A stretch of DNA of 64,000 nt from Martelella mediterranea. Its GTDB lineage: Bacteria; Pseudomonadota; Alphaproteobacteria; Rhizobiales; Rhizobiaceae. Below are positions 1 to 7,913 of the stretch, in pieces. The translations under genes and the position numbers were made by a program. The DNA lies in the NCBI RefSeq assembly GCF_021021415.1, contig NZ_JAINWJ010000009.1, forward strand, positions 1 through 64,000, written 5' to 3'. Each line of letters begins with the position of its first letter. Position 1 is the stretch's first letter. The notes below the pieces were generated by a model, which was not told the DNA's origin, searched no databases, and was given only the letters and a program-made list of their open reading frames with translations.

Positions 1-76
1 AAGGATAAGGGACCATCAAGAACAACAGAGTTGATGACGTCCACAAAAAGGATAGGCTTGTCAGCGGCCAAAAAAA

Positions 77-101
77 CCCTCCGAAGCGATGCCTCGGAGG
101 G
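77..101. terminator. Bidirectional intrinsic terminator
   Basis: The arms CCCTCCGA (77-84) and TCGGAGGG (94-101) form a perfect 8-bp stem with a 9-nt loop. The stem is flanked by six A on the left and six T on the right, so it can terminate transcription in both directions. On the minus strand it closes the cold-shock gene; on the plus strand it would close whatever lies left of the window. Bases 1-70 show no recognisable gene. Confidence 0.85.
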
Positions 102-131
102 TTTTTTGTATCAGCCGATGGCTTTCGCCAA

Positions 132-341
132 TCAGGCGGCGCTGAGGTTTTCAGCAGCGCTCTTGCCGGTGCGACGGTCGGCGACGACTTCGAAATTGAC
201 CTTCTGGCCTTCCGAAAGCGTGGTCATGCCGGAGCGCTCAACGGCGGAGATGTGAACGAATACGTCCTTGCTGCCGTCTTCCGGCTCGATGAAGCCATAG
301 CCCTTGGTGGAGTTGAAGAATTTTACGGTTCCGACGCTCAT
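132..341 (-). CDS. cspA: Cold-shock protein, CspA family
   Basis: A 69-residue single-domain cold-shock protein. It binds single-stranded RNA or DNA and melts RNA secondary structure in the cytoplasm. The RNP1-like motif KGYGFI (residues 13-18) and RNP2 motif VFVHI (27-31) are both present, and the length is typical of the family. The start ATG is preceded by AAAGGA about 6 nt upstream, and a strong terminator follows. Rhizobia carry several paralogs, so the symbol is generic. Whether this copy is cold-induced cannot be read from the sequence. Confidence 0.95.
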   Translation of the reverse strand: MSVGTVKFFNSTKGYGFIEPEDGSKDVFVHISAVERSGMTTLSEGQKVNFEVVADRRTGKSAAENLSAA

Positions 342-611
342 AACGATTTCCTTTCAAATCGTGCGTTCAAAGATCACATGATCTACATCATGCATTTGCT
401 CGACTTTGATAGAAGATCGTTCTGGGCGCTTTCGCGCAGACGTAACTTAACAAACAAATTCGATAGCCGCTTTGTTACGCGACATTGGCGCGCTGGGCAA
501 TACGCTAATTTTCTAAATTTTGGTACGGTTGACGCGATGAGCGCGGTGGAAACACCGGCGCCTGCCGGTTCGCGCGCGCGAAGAAGGCGCATTCGTTCGG
601 CCCAAAAAGAA
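342..611. other. Intergenic region upstream of the cold-shock gene
   Basis: No convincing gene. It should hold the minus-strand promoter and 5' leader of the cold-shock gene; csp mRNAs commonly have long structured leaders. The part near 380-500 is more AT-rich than its surroundings, but I could not assign a clear -35/-10 pair. Short ORFs here lack ribosome binding sites and family resemblance. Confidence 0.4.
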
Positions 612-643
612 CGCCCCCTGCCCGGGAGGATGGGCAGAGGGCG
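612..643 (-). terminator. Terminator with a CCUCC-containing loop, after the first DUF1127 gene
   Basis: Read on the minus strand, a 12-bp stem (one mismatch; plus-strand arms 612-623 and 632-643) closes the loop ATCCTCCC and is followed by TTCTTTTT. It lies about 50 nt past the DUF1127 stop codon, so it is very likely that gene's terminator. The loop carries the same anti-Shine-Dalgarno-like CCUCC motif seen in the hairpins after the second DUF1127 gene. Confidence 0.75.
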
Positions 644-690
644 TATGGGAAAAATGTGCCGCCGGCATTGGGCGGCTGAACCGCTATCGC

Positions 691-834
691 TTACTTGACC
701 GCTTTGCGGGCAATGTTACGAATGTCTTCGCGGTTGATACCGAGATCGGCCAGCTCGCGGCTGTTCATGCGATTGAGTTCGCTGACGGTCTGACGGTATT
801 TCATCCAGCTGTTGAAGCTACGTGCCATGCTCAT
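691..834 (-). CDS. DUF1127 microprotein (first copy)
   Basis: A 47-residue protein beginning MSMARSFNSW. It contains the DUF1127 (YjiS-like) pattern: W-M-K-Y-R-Q-T near the start, then S-R-E-L-A-D-L-G-I-N-R-E-D-I and a basic tail. AGGGAG lies 6 nt before the ATG. In Rhodobacter the DUF1127 protein CcaF1 is an RNA-binding protein co-transcribed with the CcsR small RNAs; DUF1127 proteins elsewhere are linked to phosphate, carbon and stress control. That this copy binds RNA is inference from the family. A CTATAT hexamer about 75 nt upstream (908-913, minus strand) is a possible -10 element without a good -35. Confidence 0.9.
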   Translation of the reverse strand: MSMARSFNSWMKYRQTVSELNRMNSRELADLGINREDIRNIARKAVK

Positions 835-1030
835 GTCTATCTCCCTTCGTTTGAAGGTTTCTGGCGTCGCATTCCTTGCGGCGCATCCCTGTCTTTCGAC
901 AATTCCGATATAGGCGTTTCAACGGGTGCCTGGCAGATAGGCAAAAGCAACAGTCCTATGCACTGAACGCAAGGCTTGAGATTTCCGGTACGGAAGAAGG
1001 GGGCGGATCGGTCATGACGCTGCCATCAAG
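835..1030. other. Intergenic region between the DUF1127 genes
   Basis: No gene seen. It should contain the promoter and leader of the first DUF1127 gene (minus strand); CTATAT at 908-913 on that strand is the only -10-like element I can point to. The right edge abuts the poly-A/T tail of the terminator of the second DUF1127 transcript. Confidence 0.4.
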
Positions 1031-1158
1031 ACAAAAAAATAACGCTCACCGGGGGAGGAGGATCCGGTGAGCGTCATTTTGGTTGGCCGGTGATTTGGGA
1101 GGAGGAGGAGGATCACCGACCTATCGAGGGGCATTTGGGAGGAGGAGGAGGATGCCCC
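1031..1158 (-). ncRNA. Three tandem hairpins with anti-Shine-Dalgarno loops (CcsR/Cuckoo-like sRNA region)
   Basis: Read on the minus strand, three consecutive stem-loops follow the second DUF1127 gene. The first has a GGGGCAT/ATGCCCC stem (plus arms 1152-1158 and 1128-1134). The second has a CGGTGAT/ATCACCG stem (1112-1118 and 1088-1094). Both enclose the identical 17-nt loop CCTCCTCCTCCTCCCAA. The third has an 11-bp stem (1064-1074 and 1042-1052), the loop ATCCTCCTCCC and a T-rich tail, and acts as terminator. CUCCUCCC loops downstream of a DUF1127 gene are the hallmark of the CcsR RNAs of Rhodobacter and Cuckoo-type RNAs of Rhizobiales. Processing into separate sRNAs is inferred. Confidence 0.8.
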
Positions 1159-1180
1159 ACGAATTCCGAATTTTGTCGTG

Positions 1181-1330
1181 TCAGAAGGAAGCCTTGCGGG
1201 CAACCCGACGGATGTCCTGACGGCTGATGCCGAGATCGGAGAGCTCGCGGGTCGACATGCGGTCAAGCTCGGCAACAGTCTGGCGGTACTTCATCCAGTT
1301 GTTGAAAGTGCGCGTAACACCCATTGTCAT
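1181..1330 (-). CDS. DUF1127 microprotein (second copy)
   Basis: A 49-residue protein beginning MTMGVTRTFN. It is clearly paralogous to the first copy: WMKYRQTVAELDRMSTRELSDLG corresponds to the same core, in two parts WMKYRQTVAEL and RELSDLGISRQDIRR. GGAG lies only 2 nt before the first ATG but about 7 nt before the second one (1324), so translation may really start there, giving 47 residues. It is followed by the three CCUCC-loop hairpins and is probably their host transcript, the CcaF1/CcsR arrangement known from Rhodobacter. TTATAT at 1385-1390 (minus strand) is a candidate -10. Confidence 0.9.
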   Translation of the reverse strand: MTMGVTRTFNNWMKYRQTVAELDRMSTRELSDLGISRQDIRRVARKASF

Positions 1331-1551
1331 TCTCCTTCGTTCGGCAGCGTCTGATTGACGCTCATCAATTCGTCTTGACCCGGGATATAATCGATTGATC
1401 CAAACGCGAACAGAGACGTTTGAGCATTGCGCCTATGCAAAAAACGCAGGGCTCCGAAATGGGAGCAGAAAACTGCCCCGCACGGAAGCTGAGAGCCAGC
1501 GGCGTGGGCGTTGCACGGCCTTTGTCGAAAGGTACAATAAGAAGAAGTGAC

Positions 1552-1626
<75 letters not shown>

Positions 1627-1757
1627 CCGTATTTCCGACTTGCGGAAGGTTTCCGGCACCGGTCCGGTGCAGGCAAGCGGCCTATTGCCATAGCTCGACT
1701 TCGAGTGCAAGACGCTTCAAGAGAATTCTTTCGCATCCCGACCGTTTTGCCGAAACG

Positions 1758-1952
1758 ATGACAGCCATGGACGACAAGCCGAGCAAGAAAGCATCCGAGC
1801 GCGCCGCGGAAGAACGCAAGGCCCGCGCGGCGCAGAAGCTCAGGGAAAACCTGATGCGGCGCAAGCAGCAGTCGCGCGCGCGCCGCAAGGGCGCGGCCGA
1901 CGAGACCGACGGCCTGCCGGCCTCAAGTAGCCGGAAGAACACAGAGGATTAA
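1758..1952 (+). CDS. Small basic conserved hypothetical protein upstream of murA
   Basis: A 64-residue (or 61-residue, from the ATG at 1767) highly charged protein. It is a lysine/arginine/glutamate-rich helix (KASERAAEERKARAAQKLRE, then NLMRRKQQSRARRKGAADE) followed by a polar tail. No signal or membrane segment is present and I recognise no named domain. Similar short Arg-rich proteins occur just before murA in rhizobia, which supports it being real. No good ribosome binding site is visible before either ATG, so the start is uncertain. Nucleic-acid binding would fit the charge but is only a guess. Confidence 0.65.
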   Translation: MTAMDDKPSKKASERAAEERKARAAQKLRENLMRRKQQSRARRKGAADETDGLPASSSRKNTED

Positions 1953-2174
1953 CCCTGGCGGATTGACCCGACGCTTTCCGCCGTGTCCGCCACGCCCCTG
2001 CCATTTTTGGCCGGTCCCTTGGGCCTATCCCGCGCAACTCATTCAATCTCGCGCAAATCCGCCGGTTTCGGCAACGACTTGTCAACCAATGCGATTGATC
2101 ATACGGGCCGTTTCGTCTAATGCGACGCCCCATAGCTTCAAGGAGAGGCCGGGCCTGCCCCGGATTGACATCAT

Positions 2175-3467
2175 ATGGATAGAATCAGAGTAGTCGGCGG
2201 CAACCCGCTCAAGGGCGTCATCCCCATCTCCGGCGCGAAGAACGCCGCCCTGCCTCTGATGATCGCCTCGCTGCTCACCAGCGACACGCTGACGCTTGAG
2301 AATGTGCCGCATCTGGCCGATGTCGAATCGCTGATGCGCATTCTCGGCAGCCATGGCGTCGATATCTCGGTCAAGGGCCGGCGCGAGCGCCAGGGCGACG
2401 GCTATGCCCGCACCATTCATTTCTCCTGCCCGACGATTACCGACACCACCGCGTCCTATGAACTGGTGCGCAAGATGCGCGCCTCGTTCTGGGTCATCGG
2501 CCCGCTTCTGGCGCGCGAGGGCATTGCCCGGGTTTCGCTGCCCGGCGGCTGCGCCATCGGCACCCGCCCGGTCGACCTGTTCATCGAAGGCCTGAAGGCG
2601 ATGGGCGCGGAGATCGAGATCGAGAGCGGCTATGTCGAGGCGAAGGCGCCTAAGGGCGGACTTGCCGGCGGGCGCTATGTGTTCCCCAAGGTCTCGGTCG
2701 GCGCCACCCACACGCTGATGATGGCGGCAACGCTTGCCAACGGCACCACCATTCTGGAAAACGCCGCGCGCGAACCGGAAATCATCGATCTCGCCAACTG
2801 CCTGAAGGCCATGGGTGCGAAAATCGAGGGTGCGGGCACCACCACGATCACCATCGAGGGCGTCACCTCGCTTTCCGGCGCCCGCCATGCCGTGCTGCCG
2901 GACCGGATCGAGACCGGCACCTATGCCATGGCGGTCGCCATGACCGGCGGCGAAGTCACGCTTGAAAACACCGATGCCAAGCTGCTTTCGGCGGCGCTCG
3001 CCGCGCTGAGCGCCGCCGGCGCGGAGATCACCACCACCGAAACCGGCATCCATATCGTCGGCCACGGCGATGAGATCCGCCCGGTGGACGTCACCACCGA
3101 GCCCTATCCCGGCTTTCCGACCGACCTCCAGGCGCAGTTCATGGGGCTGATGACCCGCGCCAAGGGCACGGCGCGGATCGTCGAGACCATTTTCGAAAAC
3201 CGCTTCATGCATGTGCAGGAACTGGCACGCCTCGGCGCCGATATCGCGCTTTCCGGCCAGACGGCGACCATCCGCGGCGTCAAGGAGCTTCACGGCGCGC
3301 CGGTGATGGCGACCGATCTGCGCGCATCCGTGTCGCTGGTCATTGCCGGTCTTGCCGCGAAGGGCGAAACCAATGTGTCGCGCGTCTACCATCTCGACCG
3401 CGGCTTTGAGCGTCTGGAAGAAAAACTCACCAATTGCGGCGCGGAAATCGAGCGGATTTCCGACTGA
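2175..3467 (+). CDS. murA: UDP-N-acetylglucosamine 1-carboxyvinyltransferase
   Basis: Catalyses the first committed step of peptidoglycan synthesis, transferring enolpyruvate from PEP to UDP-GlcNAc in the cytoplasm. The 430-residue length fits. K22-N23 in the [11 protein letters not shown] segment and C126 in [10 protein letters not shown] correspond to the catalytic and PEP-binding residues, and a Cys there implies fosfomycin sensitivity by family knowledge. The start ATG opens [10 protein letters not shown] as in relatives. The best SD, AAGGAGAGG at 2140-2148, lies 26 nt upstream with a small CCGGG/CCCGG hairpin (2149-2163) in between, which may bring it closer. Confidence 0.97.
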   Translation: MDRIRVVGGNPLKGVIPISGAKNAALPLMIASLLTSDTLTLENVPHLADVESLMRILGSHGVDISVKGRRERQGDGYARTIHFSCPTITDTTASYELVRKMRASFWVIGPLLAREGIARVSLPGGCAIGTRPVDLFIEGLKAMGAEIEIESGYVEAKAPKGGLAGGRYVFPKVSVGATHTLMMAATLANGTTILENAAREPEIIDLANCLKAMGAKIEGAGTTTITIEGVTSLSGARHAVLPDRIETGTYAMAVAMTGGEVTLENTDAKLLSAALAALSAAGAEITTTETGIHIVGHGDEIRPVDVTTEPYPGFPTDLQAQFMGLMTRAKGTARIVETIFENRFMHVQELARLGADIALSGQTATIRGVKELHGAPVMATDLRASVSLVIAGLAAKGETNVSRVYHLDRGFERLEEKLTNCGAEIERISD

Positions 3468-3563
3468 GCCGGATAAACTGGTCCAAGGGCGGGGTCGAGC
3501 GGTTGCGGAATCCCTTCCTTGGCTCTATCTCGGTGTAAACACCAATCGCCGGGAATTTATGCA

Positions 3564-4004
3564 ATGACGACCGATCCCCTGAAGCTTATGGCGCTCGACG
3601 AGGAAGACCTCGCCGTGATTTCGGCCCATATGCAGGACGCCGTCTTTCTCTCGCCGGATGTGTCGTTCTCCAAGGTGGCGGGACAGCTTCAGCTTCTCAC
3701 CAACCGGTTCGTTTGGGAAAAGAAGCGCGGCTTCTTCAAGAAGCCCGAACGGCGGCGCGCGGCGCTGGTGTTCAAGCGGGTCACCGCGGTGCGCAGCATC
3801 GGTCTCGAACGCGATGACCGCGACGCGGTCAACAATCTTCTGTCGATTCAGTTCGAGAAGGCGGGCGAAGGCCCGGAGGGCTCGATCGTGCTGACGCTGT
3901 CGGGCGGCGGCGAGATCGTGGCGGATGTCGAATGCATCGAGGCGCTGATGAGCGATCTTTCCGGTAGCTGGGAAGCCCGCGCAAGGCCCCACCACCCCCG
4001 CTGA
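3564..4004 (+). CDS. DUF2948 family protein
   Basis: A 146-residue soluble protein without signal peptide or membrane span, matching the DUF2948 proteins that sit between murA and hisD in Hyphomicrobiales. It begins MTTDPLKLMALDEEDLAVIS and has the conserved stretch with FVWEKKRG, the basic loop KKPERRR, and VFKRVTAVRSIGL. The start at MTTD is preferred over an upstream in-frame ATG because it matches the family. The function is unknown. Its position about 45 bp before hisD suggests co-transcription. Confidence 0.88.
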   Translation: MTTDPLKLMALDEEDLAVISAHMQDAVFLSPDVSFSKVAGQLQLLTNRFVWEKKRGFFKKPERRRAALVFKRVTAVRSIGLERDDRDAVNNLLSIQFEKAGEGPEGSIVLTLSGGGEIVADVECIEALMSDLSGSWEARARPHHPR

Positions 4005-4048
4005 CCCCTTCCGCTGACCCTTTCTTCAATTGAGTGACCGAGGCAAAT

Positions 4049-5347
4049 ATGGCGATCTGGCTGAACGCGGCGGATAACGGTTTCGAGAGCGCCTTCAAGG
4101 ACCTGCTTTCGATGAAGCGCGAGGTCTCGAAGGATGTCTCCGACGTCGTCGAGACGATCCTCGCCCGCGTGCGCGTCGAAGGGGATGCCGCCCTTGCCGA
4201 TTACTCGGCCCGTTTCGACAGCATCGACTTCACCGTCACCCCTATGCGGGTCGGCGCGGACGAGATCGAAGCCGCCTATGCCGCCGTCGATCCCAAGGTG
4301 ATCGATGCTCTGACGCTTGCCGAGAAGCGCATCCGCAGCCACCACGCACGGCAATTGCCGAAGGACGATTTCTACGAAGACGATATCGGCGTCGGGCTCG
4401 GCCATCGCTGGACGGCGGTCGAGGCTGTCGGGCTCTACGTGCCGGGCGGCACGGCGAGCTATCCGAGTTCGGTGCTGATGAACGCAGTACCCGCCAAGGT
4501 CGCGGGTGTGGAGCGCATCGTCATGGTGGTGCCGGCGATGAAGGGCGCGGTCAACCCGGCCGTGCTTGCGGCCGCGAAGATCGCCGGCGTGACCGAAATC
4601 TACCGCATCGGCGGCGCCCAGGCGGTGGCGGCTCTGGCCTATGGCACCGAGACCATCGCCCCGGTCTCCAAGATCGTCGGCCCCGGCAATGCCTATGTCG
4701 CCGCCGCCAAGCGCGCCGTGTTCGGCACGGTCGGCATCGACATGATCGCCGGCCCCTCCGAAGTGCTGGTAATCGCCGACGGAGACAACAATCCGGACTG
4801 GATCGCCGCCGATCTTCTGGCCCAGGCCGAACACGATACCGGCGCGCAGGCGATCCTGATCACCACCGATGCGGCGCTGGGCCGCGCCGTTGAAGAGGCC
4901 TTGGAGCGGCAGTTGAAGACCCTGCCCCGGGCCGAGATTGCCGGCGCGAGCTGGCGCGATTTCGGCGCGATCATCACCGTGCCGGATCTCGAAGCCGCCA
5001 TGCCGATCGCAAACCGCATCGCGCCGGAGCATCTGGAGCTTGCCGTCGACGACCCGGAGGCGCTGATTCCCGCTGTGCGCAATGCCGGCGCCATCTTTGC
5101 CGGCCATTACACGCCGGAAGCGATCGGCGATTATGTCGGCGGCTCCAACCATGTTCTGCCGACCGCCCGCTCCGCCCGGTTCTCCTCCGGCCTGTCGGTG
5201 CTCGACTTCATGAAACGCACCTCGATCCTGAAACTTGGCCCCGAACAACTGAATGCGCTTGCGCCGGCGGCCGTCGAGCTTGCAGAATGCGAGGGACTTT
5301 CCGCCCACGGGCGATCGGTATCCATCCGCCTCAACCGCAAGGACTAG
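4049..5347 (+). CDS. hisD: Histidinol dehydrogenase
   Basis: Carries out the last two steps of histidine biosynthesis, oxidising L-histidinol to L-histidine with two NAD+. The 432-residue protein has the zinc-site and catalytic signatures: QAEHD (Gln and His ligands), the RIAPEHLEL Glu-His pair, an Asp in [13 protein letters not shown], and the C-terminal His in LSAHGRS. The ATG at 4049 is chosen over an in-frame GTG 15 nt upstream because GAGG lies 5 nt before it and MAIWL is the usual family start. The next gene begins 2 nt after the stop. Confidence 0.96.
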   Translation: MAIWLNAADNGFESAFKDLLSMKREVSKDVSDVVETILARVRVEGDAALADYSARFDSIDFTVTPMRVGADEIEAAYAAVDPKVIDALTLAEKRIRSHHARQLPKDDFYEDDIGVGLGHRWTAVEAVGLYVPGGTASYPSSVLMNAVPAKVAGVERIVMVVPAMKGAVNPAVLAAAKIAGVTEIYRIGGAQAVAALAYGTETIAPVSKIVGPGNAYVAAAKRAVFGTVGIDMIAGPSEVLVIADGDNNPDWIAADLLAQAEHDTGAQAILITTDAALGRAVEEALERQLKTLPRAEIAGASWRDFGAIITVPDLEAAMPIANRIAPEHLELAVDDPEALIPAVRNAGAIFAGHYTPEAIGDYVGGSNHVLPTARSARFSSGLSVLDFMKRTSILKLGPEQLNALAPAAVELAECEGLSAHGRSVSIRLNRKD

Positions 5348-5349
5348 CA

Positions 5350-5823
5350 ATGAGCGAGGGCGAATTCAGGCTGAGCGATGTCGAACTCGACGAGAGCATC
5401 GGCCGGGCCTCGCCCGATGTCGAGCACGAACGCGCGGTCGCGATTTTCGATCTCCTGGAGGAAAACCACTTCAAGCCGGTCGGCCATAGCGGCGGGCCCT
5501 ACAAGCTGACGCTCTCGATCATCGAAAAGCGGCTGGTGTTCGACATCGCGCTGGAAAATGGCGAGAAGGTTGCGACCCATATTCTGTCGCTAACGCCGTT
5601 CCGGCGGATCGTGAAGGATTATTTCATGATCTGCGACAGCTATTACGAAGCGATCAAGTCCGCCTCCCCCGCCAAGATCGAGGCGATCGACATGGGTCGA
5701 CGCGGCGTTCACAACGAGGGCTCGCAAACGCTGCAGGATCGGCTGAAGGGCAAGATCGAAATGGATTTCGACACCGCCAGACGGCTGTTCACCCTGTTCT
5801 GCGTGCTTTACTGGCGCGGCTGA
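5350..5823 (+). CDS. UPF0262 family protein
   Basis: A 157-residue soluble protein matching the UPF0262 family found after hisD in Hyphomicrobiales. Recognisable parts are [17 protein letters not shown] near the N-terminus, [19 protein letters not shown] in the middle, and a C-terminal [17 protein letters not shown]. No catalytic motif is evident and the role is unknown. It starts 2 nt after hisD and is almost certainly co-transcribed with it. In many rhizobia a low-molecular-weight phosphatase gene follows; here it is absent. Confidence 0.9.
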   Translation: MSEGEFRLSDVELDESIGRASPDVEHERAVAIFDLLEENHFKPVGHSGGPYKLTLSIIEKRLVFDIALENGEKVATHILSLTPFRRIVKDYFMICDSYYEAIKSASPAKIEAIDMGRRGVHNEGSQTLQDRLKGKIEMDFDTARRLFTLFCVLYWRG

Positions 5824-6077
5824 GGGGTGAACCGCACCGAAGAGAGCCGCTCGATGGTGGCGGCATGAACAAAAAGAGCCCGCGCTGCCAAACAAGGTTC
5901 ACAAACGATGAACTATTGTGTAGGTTCCGCCGCAAATCCCGCAGTCCCGCGCGGTTTTACCGCTGCGACAAGGCTGCAACCCATTGAAACTGGCACTTCC
6001 CCGCCGGCAATTGGCCCAAGCGGGGTCGTGGCGTTTGGCGCTTCGCGCCGGCGCAGCAAAGAGAAGAAACGACATAC

Positions 6078-6296
6078 ATGGCAAAAGAAGAAGTACTTGA
6101 ATTTCCGGGCGTCGTCGTCGAGCTTCTGCCGAACGCGACTTTCCGGGTCAAGCTCGAAAACGAGCACGAAATCATCGCCCACACCGCAGGCCGCATGCGC
6201 AAGAACCGCATTCGCGTTCTCGCCGGCGACAAGGTCCTGGTCGAAATGACCCCCTATGACCTGACCAAGGGCCGCATCACCTACCGCTTCAAGTAA
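6078..6296 (+). CDS. infA: Translation initiation factor IF-1
   Basis: A 72-residue single S1/OB-fold protein that occupies the ribosomal A site during initiation with IF-2 and IF-3. The sequence [20 protein letters not shown], the stretch after it ([20 protein letters not shown]) and the end [20 protein letters not shown] are canonical. It is separated from the upstream gene by about 250 bp and so probably has its own promoter. maf follows after 24 nt. Confidence 0.98.
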   Translation: MAKEEVLEFPGVVVELLPNATFRVKLENEHEIIAHTAGRMRKNRIRVLAGDKVLVEMTPYDLTKGRITYRFK

Positions 6297-6320
6297 AAGC
6301 GCCGACGCCGAGGATACGGC

Positions 6321-6941
6321 TTGACCGCACCGAACCCCAAACTCGTGCTGGCATCGGCGTCGCCGCGCAGGGTCGAGCTTCTCGCCCAGATTGGCGTGAC
6401 GCCGGACCGTGTTCTTCCCGCCGATATCGACGAAACCCCGCTTGCGAAAGAAACCCCGCGACAGCTTGCCGGCAGGCTTGCCCGCCAGAAGGCGGAAGCT
6501 GTTTGCCAGACGCTTGCCGGCGATGCCGAATGGCGCGGCGCACTGGTGATCGCGGCGGATACGGTCGTGGCCGTCGGAAGGCGGATTTTGCCGAAGGCGG
6601 AGACGGAAGAAGAGGCGAGCGCCTGTCTTGCGCTTCTGTCCGGGCGCGGGCACAGGGTCTATACCGGGCTCTGCGTTCACCCGGTCGGCGAAAACGGCCA
6701 CAAGGGGCGGGTCGTGGAAACCCGCGTCACCTTCAAGCACCTTTCGAAACAGGAAATCGCGGCCTATCTCGCCTCGCGCGACTGGGAGGGCAAGGCCGGT
6801 GGCTACGCCATCCAGGGCCCGGCGGCAGCCTTTATCAGCCGGATCGTCGGTTCGCATTCCGCCGTGATCGGCCTGCCGCTTCATGAGACCGCAATGCTGC
6901 TTTCCGGCCGCGACTTCGATGTCGCAGGAGAATGGACATGA
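6321..6941 (+). CDS. maf: Maf-type nucleotide pyrophosphatase
   Basis: Hydrolyses non-canonical or pyrimidine nucleoside triphosphates to the monophosphate and PPi (housecleaning; overexpression of relatives blocks septation). It is 206 residues long. The P-loop-like LASASPRR motif (residues 10-17), ADIDETPL, the AADTVV segment and EGKAGGYAIQG are all conserved. The start is TTG, supported by GAGGA about 6 nt upstream and by the motif position. The 3' end overlaps yacG by 10 nt, implying translational coupling. Confidence 0.95.
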   Translation: MTAPNPKLVLASASPRRVELLAQIGVTPDRVLPADIDETPLAKETPRQLAGRLARQKAEAVCQTLAGDAEWRGALVIAADTVVAVGRRILPKAETEEEASACLALLSGRGHRVYTGLCVHPVGENGHKGRVVETRVTFKHLSKQEIAAYLASRDWEGKAGGYAIQGPAAAFISRIVGSHSAVIGLPLHETAMLLSGRDFDVAGEWT

Positions 6942-7138
6942 CCACAAAAGCAAGCGTTGAACCGCTGCGCAAACCACGCAAATGCCCCGAATGCGGACGC
7001 CCCTCGACTCGCGAGGACTACCCGTTCTGCAGCAATCGCTGCCGCGAACTCGACCTGTCGCGCTGGCTGACCGGCTCCTACGCCATCCCCGTCGCCGAGG
7101 ACGAATCGAAGGCGGATGGCGATGAGGGCGAATACTGA
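6932..7138 (+). CDS. yacG: DNA gyrase inhibitor YacG (zinc protein)
   Basis: A 68-residue zinc-ribbon protein; the family binds GyrB and inhibits DNA gyrase. The four zinc ligands are in CPECGRP and the later CSNRCRELDLSRWL, the standard C-x2-C / C-x3-C pattern. The tail is acidic (ADGDEGEY). Two in-frame ATGs 6 nt apart are possible starts; both lie inside the end of maf, so the two genes are translationally coupled. Confidence 0.93.
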   Translation: MDMTTKASVEPLRKPRKCPECGRPSTREDYPFCSNRCRELDLSRWLTGSYAIPVAEDESKADGDEGEY

Positions 7139-7238
7139 GTTTCTCGAAAGCGCCGAAAAATGCCCGCTGCCCCTTGCATGAGGGGGCAAAACGGGGAAAC
7201 CATCCGGGACGTTCCGACACAACGCTCCGGTGAAAACG

Positions 7239-7913
7239 ATGGACCCCGCACCCTATATCGACATCTATTGCGAACGCACGACCGGCGCCTTCTGGGCCGA
7301 GCCGATCAACGCGCTCACGAACCTTGCCTTCATCATCGCGGCGCTCGTCGTCTGGCCCGCGGCCTGGCGCAGGCGCGAGCGTAGCCTGCTGGAACTGACG
7401 GTCATCGCGCTGGTCGGCGTCATCGGCGTCGGGTCGTTCCTGTTCCACACGCTCGCCACGCCGCTTTCGGCAGCGCTCGACGTGATCCCGATCTGGCTGT
7501 TCTTCTTCCTCTATATCCTGCTGCTGTTCGTGCGGGTGGCCGATGGCAAGACCTTCGATATCATCGGCTACATGATCGCGACGATCATGGGTTTCGCGCT
7601 CGTCGTCTATCTGGTCGGACTTATCTCGCGCGGCGGTGACGCACCGCTCAACGGATCGCTGCAATACGCCCCTGCCCTGATCGCCATGGCAGTCGCATCA
7701 GTGATCGCGGTCTGGCGCGATCACCCAGTCTGGCGCTATTTCGCGGGGGCCACCGCGATCTTCATCATGTCGCTGACATTCCGCAGCCTCGACCAGTCCA
7801 CCTGCATGGCAACGGCCGGAATCGGCACCCACTTCCTCTGGCACATCCTCAATGCCACGGTGCTCGGCCTGTTGCTGATGGGCGCGGTTCGGGAACTGCC
7901 GCCGAAGAATTAA
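7239..7913 (+). CDS. CREST/ceramidase-like integral membrane protein
   Basis: A 224-residue polytopic membrane protein with about seven hydrophobic segments. Residues matching the alkaline-ceramidase/CREST superfamily are visible: YCERTTGAFWAEPINALTN near the N-terminus, the S-F-L-F-H motif (GSFLFHTLA), the Asp of LDVIP, and the C-terminal H-x3-H (GTHFLWHILN). These form the zinc site of that family. It could hydrolyse an amide-linked lipid, but the substrate is unknown. ATG at 7239 is preferred to a GTG 9 nt upstream. It converges with xthA, overlapping it by 4 nt. Confidence 0.8.
   Translation: MDPAPYIDIYCERTTGAFWAEPINALTNLAFIIAALVVWPAAWRRRERSLLELTVIALVGVIGVGSFLFHTLATPLSAALDVIPIWLFFFLYILLLFVRVADGKTFDIIGYMIATIMGFALVVYLVGLISRGGDAPLNGSLQYAPALIAMAVASVIAVWRDHPVWRYFAGATAIFIMSLTFRSLDQSTCMATAGIGTHFLWHILNATVLGLLLMGAVRELPPKN

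Noticed and set aside
252-698. ORF of 148 codons to the left of the first DUF1127 gene
   Set aside because: It crosses the csp gene and a terminator hairpin, has no SD and no family resemblance.
1042-1158. The GGAGGA-rich triplet repeats at 1053-1151 as simple microsatellite or CRISPR-like repeats
   Set aside because: Each purine tract is enclosed by its own inverted stem and the set ends in a terminator, so an RNA structure explains it better. The spacing is too short for CRISPR.
2082-3392. A 436-codon open frame antisense to murA
   Set aside because: It is a shadow of a GC-rich gene: the frame opposite GC-rich codons lacks stops. The translation is His/Arg/Gly/Asp-rich with no domain, and murA is unambiguous.
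3848-5350. A 500-codon frame antisense to hisD
   Set aside because: Same composition artefact; no SD, no family resemblance, complete overlap with hisD.
5913-7664. A 583-codon minus-strand frame across infA, maf and yacG
   Set aside because: It covers three well supported genes on the other strand, and the translation is low-complexity Arg/Asp/Gly.
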